Below are positions 25,007 through 31,184 of a stretch of DNA of 54,895 nt, piece by piece. The stretch comes from an uncultured Prevotellaceae bacterium (GTDB taxonomy: Bacteria; Bacteroidota; Bacteroidia; Bacteroidales; Bacteroidaceae): contig CADCBZ010000008.1 of NCBI GenBank assembly GCA_902799765.1, positions 1 through 54,895 on the forward strand, read 5' to 3'. Position numbers and translations under genes: made by a program. Numbering within the stretch: position 1 is the first letter of the stretch; every line of letters starts with the position of its first letter. The notes below the pieces were generated by a model. That model had not been told where the DNA came from, made no database searches, and was given only the letters and a program-made list of their open reading frames with translations.

Positions 25007-26086
25007 ATGAAGAAGATGTTATTCGCACTGATGACTATGCTGACAGTCAGCATCTCAGTAAAGGCAATGAGCTACGAGCAGGCCCGCAACGAGGCCCTCT
25101 TCCTCACTGATAAGATGGCTTATGAGCTGAATCTGACAGACGAACAGTACGAGGCAGCTTATGAGATCAACCTCGACTACCTGATGGGGGTGACAGGACG
25201 CGACAATGTGTTCGGAACCTATTGGGAGCGTCGTAACCTCGATCTGAGCTATATCCTGCTCGAGTGGCAGTGGAACGCCTTTGTTGCAGCCACCTATTTC
25301 TATCGTCCACTCTACTGGGATGCAGGCTACTGGCACTTCGGCATCTATGCCCGTTACCCACATCGTGACTACTTCTACTTCGGTCGTCCTCACTTCTATG
25401 TGACCTATCATGGCGCACATGCTTGGCATCGCGTAGGCGGACATGGTTACTATCATGGACACAGGAACCACTTCCACGCTCCACACAGAGAACACTTCGG
25501 CATGCACGACCGTTGGAACCGTGGCGATTTCCGTGGCCCACGCCACAGCTCAACCCGCATCACAGGACATCACGATGGACATAATAGAATTGGCAACAGC
25601 AGTGGCAGTGGAAACTTCAGTGGTCGCCGCCATGACGGCAACTTCAACAATCGTCCTAACAACGGAGGTGTTGACAACCGCCCCAATCACGGAGGTGTCA
25701 ACAATCGCCCCAATCACGGAGGCGTTGACAATCGTCCCAATGGTGGTAGTGGTAGCGGCAACTTCAACGGTAGTCGTTCTGGGAACACCTCACGCTACGA
25801 AGGCCATGTGAGCCGTTCGCAAAGTGATCGCGTAGGTCAGAGCCACGGGATGTCCAGAGGACGCTCTGTTGACTTCAGTAGCAGTCGCGGAAGCAGCACC
25901 CGCAGCACTGGATCCTTTGGCGGATCTCGCAGTGGAGGTTCATTTAGTGGTGGTAGCTCACGCGGAGGTGGTTCATTCAATGGCGGTGGCTCACGTGGAG
26001 GCGGTTCATTCTCTCACGGTGGAGGTTCCTTCTCTCACGGTGGAGGCGGATCTCACGGACATGGAGGCATGGGTGGCCGTCGCTAA
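25007..26086 (+). CDS. secreted His/Gly/Ser-rich repeat protein
   Basis: The product is 359 residues with a signal peptide (MKKMLFALMTMLTVSISVKA). Residues about 20-130 form a folded-looking domain (ARNEALFLTDKMAYELNLTD, YRPLYWDAGYWHFGIYARYP). A His-rich stretch follows (YHGAHAWHRVGGHGYYHGHR and on to about 175). Next come four 10-residue copies of NRPNHGGVDN type (about 214-248), then a Gly-Ser-Arg tail with RGGGSF and SHGGG units. The His clusters suggest metal binding and the tail a disordered matrix-like or surface role; both are inference. It may be regulated through the inverted repeat at 24894. The N-terminal part recalls small exported proteins of Bacteroidales; the precise family is not recognised. 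Confidence 0.78.
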   Translation: MKKMLFALMTMLTVSISVKAMSYEQARNEALFLTDKMAYELNLTDEQYEAAYEINLDYLMGVTGRDNVFGTYWERRNLDLSYILLEWQWNAFVAATYFYRPLYWDAGYWHFGIYARYPHRDYFYFGRPHFYVTYHGAHAWHRVGGHGYYHGHRNHFHAPHREHFGMHDRWNRGDFRGPRHSSTRITGHHDGHNRIGNSSGSGNFSGRRHDGNFNNRPNNGGVDNRPNHGGVNNRPNHGGVDNRPNGGSGSGNFNGSRSGNTSRYEGHVSRSQSDRVGQSHGMSRGRSVDFSSSRGSSTRSTGSFGGSRSGGSFSGGSSRGGGSFNGGGSRGGGSFSHGGGSFSHGGGGSHGHGGMGGRR

Positions 26087-26088
26087 AT

Positions 26089-26595
26089 TCAGAGCTCTAG
26101 CTTGCGCACCTCTGCATTCATCATGCGTTGCACCTCGCTCATAGGTTTGCCATAATATACTGCCTGTACGGCCTTGTTGATAATGCCGTGGCCTACAGCC
26201 AGCACCTTCTTTCCTGGGAATGTCTTCTTGACATAAGCGATGAATTCGCCAGCCCTGGAAAGAAGGTTTTCTAATGTCTCGATATCATCGGGCCACACTT
26301 CGTTCTTGAGATCAGGGATAAAGCGTCCAGTAAAGCCGCCCCAGTCGCGTTCACGCAACAAGGGTGTTGTGACAACCTCCAAGCCATGAGGCTCTGCAAT
26401 GATACGGGCGGTATCGATAGAGCGTTTCAGATCGCTGGCAATCACCACGTCGATGGGGCGGTCTTTCCAAGCCTCACTCACCTCCTGCGCCTGACGGATG
26501 CCGTTCTCATTAAGTTCCCCCTGCGTCTGACCCTGCATGATCTGATTGGCATTATCCACCGTCTCCCCATGCCTTACTAAATATAAAGTTGTCAT
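26089..26595 (-). CDS. histidine phosphatase family protein (phosphoglycerate-mutase-like)
   Basis: The product is 168 residues. The start at 26595 (MTTLYLVRHGETVDNANQIM) is set by the N-terminal strand and catalytic motif LVRHGET. Other superfamily signatures are QGQTQGELNENG, the ASDLKRSIDTARII core, and the second histidine in VLAVGHGIINKA. The length suits a cofactor-dependent small phosphatase (for example alpha-ribazole phosphatase or a sugar-phosphatase) more than glycolytic mutase; the substrate is unknown. It is transcribed alone and lies 2 nt from the stop codon of the convergent His/Gly-rich protein. Confidence 0.88.
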   Translation of the reverse strand: MTTLYLVRHGETVDNANQIMQGQTQGELNENGIRQAQEVSEAWKDRPIDVVIASDLKRSIDTARIIAEPHGLEVVTTPLLRERDWGGFTGRFIPDLKNEVWPDDIETLENLLSRAGEFIAYVKKTFPGKKVLAVGHGIINKAVQAVYYGKPMSEVQRMMNAEVRKLEL

Positions 26596-26615
26596 ATTGT
26601 CTCTTAAAATTTGCT

Positions 26616-26624
26616 GCAAAATTA
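26616..26624 (-). promoter_or_regulatory. -7 element of the histidine phosphatase gene
   Basis: The minus strand reads TAATTTTGC, 20 nt before the ATG at 26595. Confidence 0.6.
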
Positions 26625-26656
26625 CATAATTATTTGTTCATTCCACTCATTTTTTC

Positions 26657-26665
26657 TATCTTTGC
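26657..26665 (+). promoter_or_regulatory. -7 element of the DUF308 gene
   Basis: TATCTTTGC lies 33 nt before the ATG at 26699. Confidence 0.65.
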
Positions 26666-26698
26666 AGTCGCAAACCCCCAAAAAGACTATTATAGATT

Positions 26699-27394
26699 AT
26701 GAAGATATTACAAAGTTCGGTATTCCGTGCCATCAGCGCCATCGCGATTGGCTGTCTGCTTATCAAGTATCCAGATAACACAGTGACATGGATCACGGTG
26801 GCCATTGGTATATTGTTCCTCCTGTCTGGACTCATCTCTCTGATTGTATATGTGAATGCACGCAAAAACGTATCTGAATTCAAGATTTTGGATACGGAAG
26901 GCCGTGTGATTGCCGGCGAGAAGCCTACTTTCCCGATTGTGGGTGTGGGCAGTCTGATTCTAGGTGCATTGCTGGCACTGACGCCAAACGTGTTTATCAC
27001 GGCTCTGATGTATATCATCGGCGGTATCCTGATTCTGGGTGCCATCAACCAGTATATGAATCTGATAAATGCCCGCAGATACGGCAAGGTTGGTTTCGGT
27101 TTCTGGGTATTCCCGTCAGTGGTTCTCCTGATTGGACTCTACGTCATCATCAAGCCAATGGCACCTGCCAGCATGGCGATGCTGATCCTGGGCTGGTGCT
27201 CATTGCTTTACGGCGTGACGGAACTGGTCAACTCGCTGAAGTTCCATGCTGATAAGCGTAAGTATAAGCAGGCACAGGAGGTGCCTGTAGCAGAGGAGAT
27301 CATTGAGGAGCCTGCATCTGTAGAGGCTATCAAGGAAGAAGGACCTTCTGATAATACGCAGCTTTCTGTTCCAACTTCATCGGATACGCTCTAG
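26699..27394 (+). CDS. DUF308/HdeD-like membrane protein
   Basis: The product is 231 residues with six hydrophobic helices in the first 185 (for example WITVAIGILFLLSGLISLIV and VFPSVVLLIGLYVIIKPMAP), the layout of the DUF308/HdeD family. HdeD itself is linked to acid resistance in E. coli; the role here is unknown. The last 45 residues form an acidic, Glu-rich cytoplasmic tail (AEEIIEEPASVEAIKEEG). Its final 65 nt overlap the 3' end of the convergent DNA glycosylase gene, so the tail and the glycosylase C-terminus share DNA. Confidence 0.85.
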   Translation: MKILQSSVFRAISAIAIGCLLIKYPDNTVTWITVAIGILFLLSGLISLIVYVNARKNVSEFKILDTEGRVIAGEKPTFPIVGVGSLILGALLALTPNVFITALMYIIGGILILGAINQYMNLINARRYGKVGFGFWVFPSVVLLIGLYVIIKPMAPASMAMLILGWCSLLYGVTELVNSLKFHADKRKYKQAQEVPVAEEIIEEPASVEAIKEEGPSDNTQLSVPTSSDTL

Positions 27395-27896
27395 AACTGC
27401 TGGGCATCCGATAGAGTCGTAACTGACGCCCTTCGAAATTGAAGGGCACTGACTCACCGACTTTTGGAGGTATCACACCAAACTGGCTACAGGCTATCTC
27501 TGTGGCCAGTTGTCCTGCTGTCACCACGCTTTCACAACAAGGAAGGCGCCGCAGCATCTGGTGAAGATCAGTCTCCTCCACAACTTCAAGGTCTTTGTCT
27601 GAAGCCGTACCCGTAGTGCGACGGATACGGGTAGCAGTATCAAAGAGGGCAATCCTATGCGCTTTCAGGAACGGGATCAATAAGTCAAGACGGAAACGTT
27701 TCTGGGCTGCATCCACAAAATAATCTTTGTCGTGGAAGAAAAGCAGTCCCACGATCCGCCACATGTCATTGATGAAGTTCGGATAGTAGAATTTCACAGA
27801 CCACCGTTTCTCCGACGGTGGGAAGGTGCCAAGCATCAGCAGCCTGGCATCTTCTGGGAGAAACGGCTCAAAAGGATGTACCTCTACCTCCATCAC
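27330..27896 (-). CDS. uracil-DNA-glycosylase superfamily protein
   Basis: The product is 188 residues. It shows the superfamily motif 1 region LLMLGTFPPSEKRWSVKFYY, a central ESVVTAGQLATEIACSQFGV and a C-terminal motif MPSSSRAYPMKLEQKAAYY corresponding to the S-x-x-x active loop. It resembles short Mug-like or hypoxanthine-DNA glycosylases rather than classical Ung. It is expected to excise deaminated bases from DNA. A second Met 3 nt downstream (27893) could also be the start. It is the last gene of a minus-strand operon with udk (10 nt upstream) and the EEP phosphatase, and overlaps the DUF308 gene tail to tail by 65 nt. Confidence 0.83.
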   Translation of the reverse strand: MMEVEVHPFEPFLPEDARLLMLGTFPPSEKRWSVKFYYPNFINDMWRIVGLLFFHDKDYFVDAAQKRFRLDLLIPFLKAHRIALFDTATRIRRTTGTASDKDLEVVEETDLHQMLRRLPCCESVVTAGQLATEIACSQFGVIPPKVGESVPFNFEGRQLRLYRMPSSSRAYPMKLEQKAAYYQKVLLP

Positions 27897-27906
27897 TTTT
27901 CACTTC

Positions 27907-28554
27907 TCACTTCCCACTTTTCACTTCTTTCATCTCTTCCCTCACTTCCTCGGAGAAGCCAGAGATATAGGTACGCAGGATGTCGATACCCCGTTTATTC
28001 TCACGTCCCCAGGGGATAATCAGGTCGGCAAACTTCTTCGTGGGTTCGATAAACTGCTCGTGCATGGGCTTCACATCATTCTCATAATGGTCGAGCACCA
28101 TTTCGACGGTACGTCCACGCTCCACCACATCACGGCGTATGTTTCGGATCAGGCGCACGTCACTGTCGGTATCCACAAAGATTTTCAGGTCCATCATGTC
28201 ACGCAGTTTCTTATGGTGCAACGTCATGATACCCTCAAGGATGATGACTGGCTTCGGCTCGATATGAACCGTCTCTGGCAAACGGTTGGAAAGCACATAG
28301 GAATAGGTGGGCTGTTCCACAGCCTCGCCATTCCTGAGTTTCCTGATCTGCTCAGTCAACAGTTTCCAGTCAAAGGCGTCAGGATGGTCGAAATTAATCT
28401 GCTTCCGCTCCTCAGGCGTCAGATCGGTGGTGTCGTTGTAATACGAGTCTAAAGGGATGACTGCTGCACAATGGGGAGGCAGCGCCTTGGCAATACGCTT
28501 CACGACGGTGGTCTTGCCTGAACCTGAACCGCCAGCGATTCCGATGATAATCAT
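27907..28554 (-). CDS. udk: uridine kinase
   Basis: The product is 215 residues, matching family length. Walker A is GIAGGSGSGKTT at residues 4-15; the nucleoside-binding part is VIPLDSYYNDTTDLTPEERK with the FDHPDAFDW motif. RRDVVERGRTVEMVLDHYEN is the lid region. It phosphorylates uridine and cytidine in pyrimidine salvage. It lies 3 nt after the EEP phosphatase gene and 10 nt before the glycosylase gene, so the three form an operon. Confidence 0.95.
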   Translation of the reverse strand: MIIIGIAGGSGSGKTTVVKRIAKALPPHCAAVIPLDSYYNDTTDLTPEERKQINFDHPDAFDWKLLTEQIRKLRNGEAVEQPTYSYVLSNRLPETVHIEPKPVIILEGIMTLHHKKLRDMMDLKIFVDTDSDVRLIRNIRRDVVERGRTVEMVLDHYENDVKPMHEQFIEPTKKFADLIIPWGRENKRGIDILRTYISGFSEEVREEMKEVKSGK

Positions 28555-28557
28555 TCG

Positions 28558-29589
28558 TTATTGTTTTATTTTGAGATATACCACTGTAGGCAGATGATCA
28601 CTATAGCCGTTGAGCCACTCGCCTCCACCATGGGTGCGTAACGGGGAACCAGCATAAGGACCATCCTGACGGATAAGATAGTCACGACGGAAGATCTCGC
28701 ACGAGTCGTAGCCCAGTGTCCCTGTTTCGGGATGGAGCAGCGACGGAGAGAGGATAATCTGGTCGAACAGATTCCAGGCCCCCCTGAAACTCAGTGTACC
28801 TTCACCCGAAGCCAGCACATTCCACCAGGGGTTATAGAGGTCGCCCTCGCCCACCTCACTGATCTCTCGTTTGGCGCCCAGACATGTTGCCATCGAGGCA
28901 TCCTGCGGATCGTCGTTCATATCACCCATAATCAGAAGCTTCTGGTCAGGATCCACTCGCAACAGGGAGTCCTTCACCGCTTTCAACTGTCGGCCACCCT
29001 CTTCACGGTAATAAGAGACTGCCCCTCGTGACGGCAGATGATTCACGATAATCGTCACATGTTCACAGGCCAGCATACCACTCACCACGAGGAAACCTCT
29101 GGTGGCCTTCAGAGAGTCTTCCGGCTGCTTATATATATAAGGTATAAGCTTCACATCACGAATTGAGAAAAAAGAGGGGTTATAGAGCAGACCACAATCG
29201 ATGCCGCGCTGATCTGGTCCTTCCACATGCACATACTGGATATGGAGCTGCTTTAAAGGGGCCTCGTTGCAGAGATCAGCCAGACACTTGGCGTTCTCCA
29301 CTTCTGCCACGCCGATGGCTGCACAGCCCTCTGGCAGACGGTCGGAAGCCATCTCTGAGAGCACACGGGCGAGGTTATGCAACTTATTAGTATATTTTTC
29401 CTTGGTCCACTTAAATGTACCCTCAGGCATAAACTCATAATCATTCTTACCCTCATCATGACAGGTGTCGAAGAGATTCTCAAGATTATAGAAGCCGATG
29501 GCATAGTCACTGCCTTTCAAGGGTTTACGGGCTGTACTGGTCAAAGTGATCAGTAGCAGGCCAAGGATCAAAAAGGTTATTCTTCTCAT
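28558..29589 (-). CDS. endonuclease/exonuclease/phosphatase (EEP) family protein, exported
   Basis: The product is 343 residues. The start at 29589 (MRRITFLILGLLLITLTSTA) opens a signal peptide and lies below the -7 element at 29608; the frame upstream reads back across the L31 promoter. EEP motifs are IGFYNLENLFDT (metal-binding Glu), IGVAEVENAKCL, IIVNHLPSRG, LLIMGDMNDDPQD and YSDHLPTVVYL (catalytic His-Asp). Members act on nucleic acids or phosphodiesters; with a signal peptide this one probably works in the periplasm, perhaps in scavenging. It heads the operon with udk and the glycosylase. Confidence 0.87.
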   Translation of the reverse strand: MRRITFLILGLLLITLTSTARKPLKGSDYAIGFYNLENLFDTCHDEGKNDYEFMPEGTFKWTKEKYTNKLHNLARVLSEMASDRLPEGCAAIGVAEVENAKCLADLCNEAPLKQLHIQYVHVEGPDQRGIDCGLLYNPSFFSIRDVKLIPYIYKQPEDSLKATRGFLVVSGMLACEHVTIIVNHLPSRGAVSYYREEGGRQLKAVKDSLLRVDPDQKLLIMGDMNDDPQDASMATCLGAKREISEVGEGDLYNPWWNVLASGEGTLSFRGAWNLFDQIILSPSLLHPETGTLGYDSCEIFRRDYLIRQDGPYAGSPLRTHGGGEWLNGYSDHLPTVVYLKIKQ

Positions 29590-29607
29590 ATATCGTTGTT
29601 TTAGTTT

Positions 29608-29616
29608 GCAAATATA
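29608..29616 (-). promoter_or_regulatory. -7 element of the EEP-udk-glycosylase operon
   Basis: The minus strand reads TATATTTGC, 18 nt before the ATG at 29589. Confidence 0.65.
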
Positions 29617-29679
29617 AGATAAAAATCCGAGCATGCAAAGAAAAACAGCAAAAAGTTTGTAGATTCCAAAAAAACTTTG

Positions 29680-29688
29680 TACCTTTGC
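29680..29688 (+). promoter_or_regulatory. -7 element of the L31 gene
   Basis: TACCTTTGC matches the strong-promoter consensus. The predicted start of transcription falls inside the palindrome at 29689-29702, giving a leader of about 120 nt. Confidence 0.75.
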
Positions 29689-29814
29689 GGCCAAATTTGG
29701 CCCGAGTACCGGCTGCACCTCAGCAGAAAGCAAGTTTTCTGCCTTCGGTTTGCACGGTCCTTGCAGCCCGCTTTTAAAGAAATATTTAGTTTTAATTAAT
29801 TTTTTAAGTTCAAA
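29689..29814 (+). promoter_or_regulatory. rpmE2: structured leader of the L31 mRNA (candidate autoregulatory element)
   Basis: The leader holds a perfect 14-bp palindrome (GGCCAAATTTGGCC, 29689-29702) at the predicted start, then a stem GGCTGCA (29711-29717) with TGCAGCC (29762-29768). This encloses a second stem GCAGAAA (29723-29729) with TTTCTGC (29736-29742). Ribosomal protein genes often carry such leaders for feedback control. Known L31 leaders are described in other phyla; I do not recognise this one. Confidence 0.5.
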
Positions 29815-30069
29815 ATGAAAAAAGGTATTCATCCAGAAAACTATCGCCCCGTCGTGTTTAAGGACATGTCCAACGGCGATATGTTCCTTACGAAATCTAC
29901 CGCAAAGACAAATGACACCGTAGAGTTCGAAGGCGAAACTTACCCAGTGGTAAAAGTCGAAATCTCAAGCACCTCTCACCCGTTCTATACTGGTAAGAGC
30001 AAGCTTGTTGACACCGCAGGTCGTGTCGATAAGTTCATGAGCCGCTACGGTAAGGCTGCGAAGAAGTAA
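29815..30069 (+). CDS. rpmE2: 50S ribosomal protein L31, type B
   Basis: The product is 84 residues ([20 protein letters not shown] to the end), the usual length of type B L31. It lacks the four cysteines of the zinc-binding type A form, so it is the zinc-independent version. It binds the large ribosomal subunit at the central protuberance. It has its own promoter and a long structured leader. Part of the 3' end (20 of 21 nt) is repeated 75 nt downstream, outside the frame. Confidence 0.95.
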   Translation: MKKGIHPENYRPVVFKDMSNGDMFLTKSTAKTNDTVEFEGETYPVVKVEISSTSHPFYTGKSKLVDTAGRVDKFMSRYGKAAKK

Positions 30070-30147
30070 GAGCATACGAAAGCTTGCTTTCAGTCTGCCG
30101 AACGTAAGCAGGCTCGACTGAAAGTCAAGGCTGCGAAGAAATAAGAG
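30052..30147 (+). repeat. duplicated 3' end of the L31 gene
   Basis: The 21 nt that encode the last residues and stop codon of L31 (30052-30072) recur at 30127-30147 with one change, exactly 75 nt apart. Between them lies a hairpin (CTTTCAGTC 30087-30095 with GACTGAAAG 30116-30124). This looks like the trace of a tandem duplication of the gene end. Confidence 0.6.
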
Positions 30148-30166
30148 ATACTCTTAAAGGATTTAG

Positions 30167-30213
30167 AAAAGGTGCGTTCTTGGTAGTTGCATATGCCAAA
30201 GCGCACCTTTTCA
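30167..30213 (+). terminator. terminator of the L31 transcript
   Basis: AAAAGGTGCG (30167-30176) pairs perfectly with CGCACCTTTT (30202-30211), with extra pairing inside the 25-nt loop (CTTGG with CCAAG-like sequence). A short T-run closes the stem. Confidence 0.7.
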
Positions 30214-30267
30214 CATTTATCGAAGTGAAAAAAAAGTAAAAACGTGCATCTTTTCACTTCTTTTTTG

Positions 30268-30275
30268 TATCTTTG
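30268..30275 (+). promoter_or_regulatory. -7 element of the glutathione peroxidase gene
   Basis: TATCTTTG lies 38 nt before the ATG at 30314. Confidence 0.65.
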
Positions 30276-30313
30276 TACCCAACTACACAGTTTTATATAA
30301 TACAAAGATTAAA

Positions 30314-30865
30314 ATGAAAACCATTTATGATTTCGCTGTCAAGGACAGAAAAGGTAAGGACGTATCTCTGAAAGAGTACGCCAACGAGGTGTTGCTGATT
30401 GTCAATACGGCAACCAAGTGTGGATTCACCCCGCAGTACGACGAGCTGGAGGCACTCTACAAAAAGTACCATGCTCAGGGCTTCGAGATCCTCGACTTCC
30501 CCTGTAATCAGTTCGGACAGCAGGCTCCAGGCACCGATGAGAGTATTCATGAGTTCTGCAAGCTCAATTTCGGTACAGAGTTCCCACGCTTCAAGAAGAT
30601 TAAGGTAAACGGTGAAGATGCCGATCCTCTTTACAAGTTCCTTCAGGAGCAGAAAGGCTTCGCTGGATGGGATATGAACCACAAGATTGCCCCTATCCTC
30701 GACGAGATGCTCTCCAAAGAGGATCCTGACTACAAACAGAAGCCCACCATCAAGTGGAACTTCACCAAATTCCTCATCAACAAGAAGGGACAGGTGGTAG
30801 CCCGTTTCGAACCCACAGAGAGTATTGAGAACATTGCTAAGCAGATTGAGGAATTGCTGAAATAG
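30314..30865 (+). CDS. glutathione peroxidase family thiol peroxidase
   Basis: The product is 183 residues. It has the peroxidatic site NTATKCGFTPQY with Cys36 in place of selenocysteine, the GPx signature ILDFPCNQFGQQAPG with its glutamine, and the WNFTKFLINKKG motif with the active-site Trp and Asn. There is no signal peptide, so it is cytoplasmic. Bacterial members usually use thioredoxin rather than glutathione, so it probably removes peroxides with thioredoxin as donor. It has its own promoter and a strong terminator and stands alone. Confidence 0.93.
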   Translation: MKTIYDFAVKDRKGKDVSLKEYANEVLLIVNTATKCGFTPQYDELEALYKKYHAQGFEILDFPCNQFGQQAPGTDESIHEFCKLNFGTEFPRFKKIKVNGEDADPLYKFLQEQKGFAGWDMNHKIAPILDEMLSKEDPDYKQKPTIKWNFTKFLINKKGQVVARFEPTESIENIAKQIEELLK

Positions 30866-30892
30866 TAAGCAGATATTTCTTCAAACTCACAG

Positions 30893-30982
30893 AAAAATAA
30901 AAGGCTCGTTTCACAACGAGCCTTTTACTTACTTAAAAAACTAAATTAATCAACCATAAACCTTAACCATTAAAATCTTTTT
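30893..30982 (-). ncRNA. candidate small RNA opposite the peroxidase 3' flank
   Basis: A minus-strand -7 element TATATTTGC (30988-30996) points away from the hybrid regulator gene and toward the perfect terminator at 30899-30926, giving a transcript of about 90 nt. Its only reading frame is six codons (MVKVYG). The rest is AT-rich with no coding potential. The whole peroxidase-to-regulator gap (30866-31184) holds only this, the terminator and the + strand promoter at 31154. Confidence 0.35.
30899..30926. terminator. bidirectional rho-independent terminator
   Basis: A perfect 12-bp stem (AAAAGGCTCGTT, 30899-30910, with AACGAGCCTTTT, 30915-30926) and 4-nt loop. It has T-runs in both directions (TTTT on plus; TTTTATTTTT on minus). 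On the plus strand it ends the peroxidase gene; on the minus strand it would end the candidate small RNA. Confidence 0.9.
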
Positions 30983-31153
30983 CTGCTGCAAATATACAAC
31001 ACATTTCTCAAATAGCTGTTTACTTTTAATTAATTTATGTTTAAAATGCGTGATTTCACGTTTTTTAGACATAAAATCACGATTTTTAAACAGAAATGGA
31101 CCTCAATTGGCGAATTTTATCGTCAAAAACTTGTTAGTTCGAAAAATAAAACA

Positions 31154-31162
31154 TATATTTGC
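31154..31162 (+). promoter_or_regulatory. -7 element of the hybrid two-component regulator
   Basis: TATATTTGC lies 23 nt before the ATG at 31185 and supports that start over in-frame sites upstream. Confidence 0.65.
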
Positions 31163-31184
31163 ACGGAATTTAAACATAATCAAG

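Noticed and set aside
30866-31184. N-terminal extension of the hybrid regulator to 31050
   Set aside because: The region contains the -7 element at 31154, and the extra residues are basic and unlike any sensor domain.
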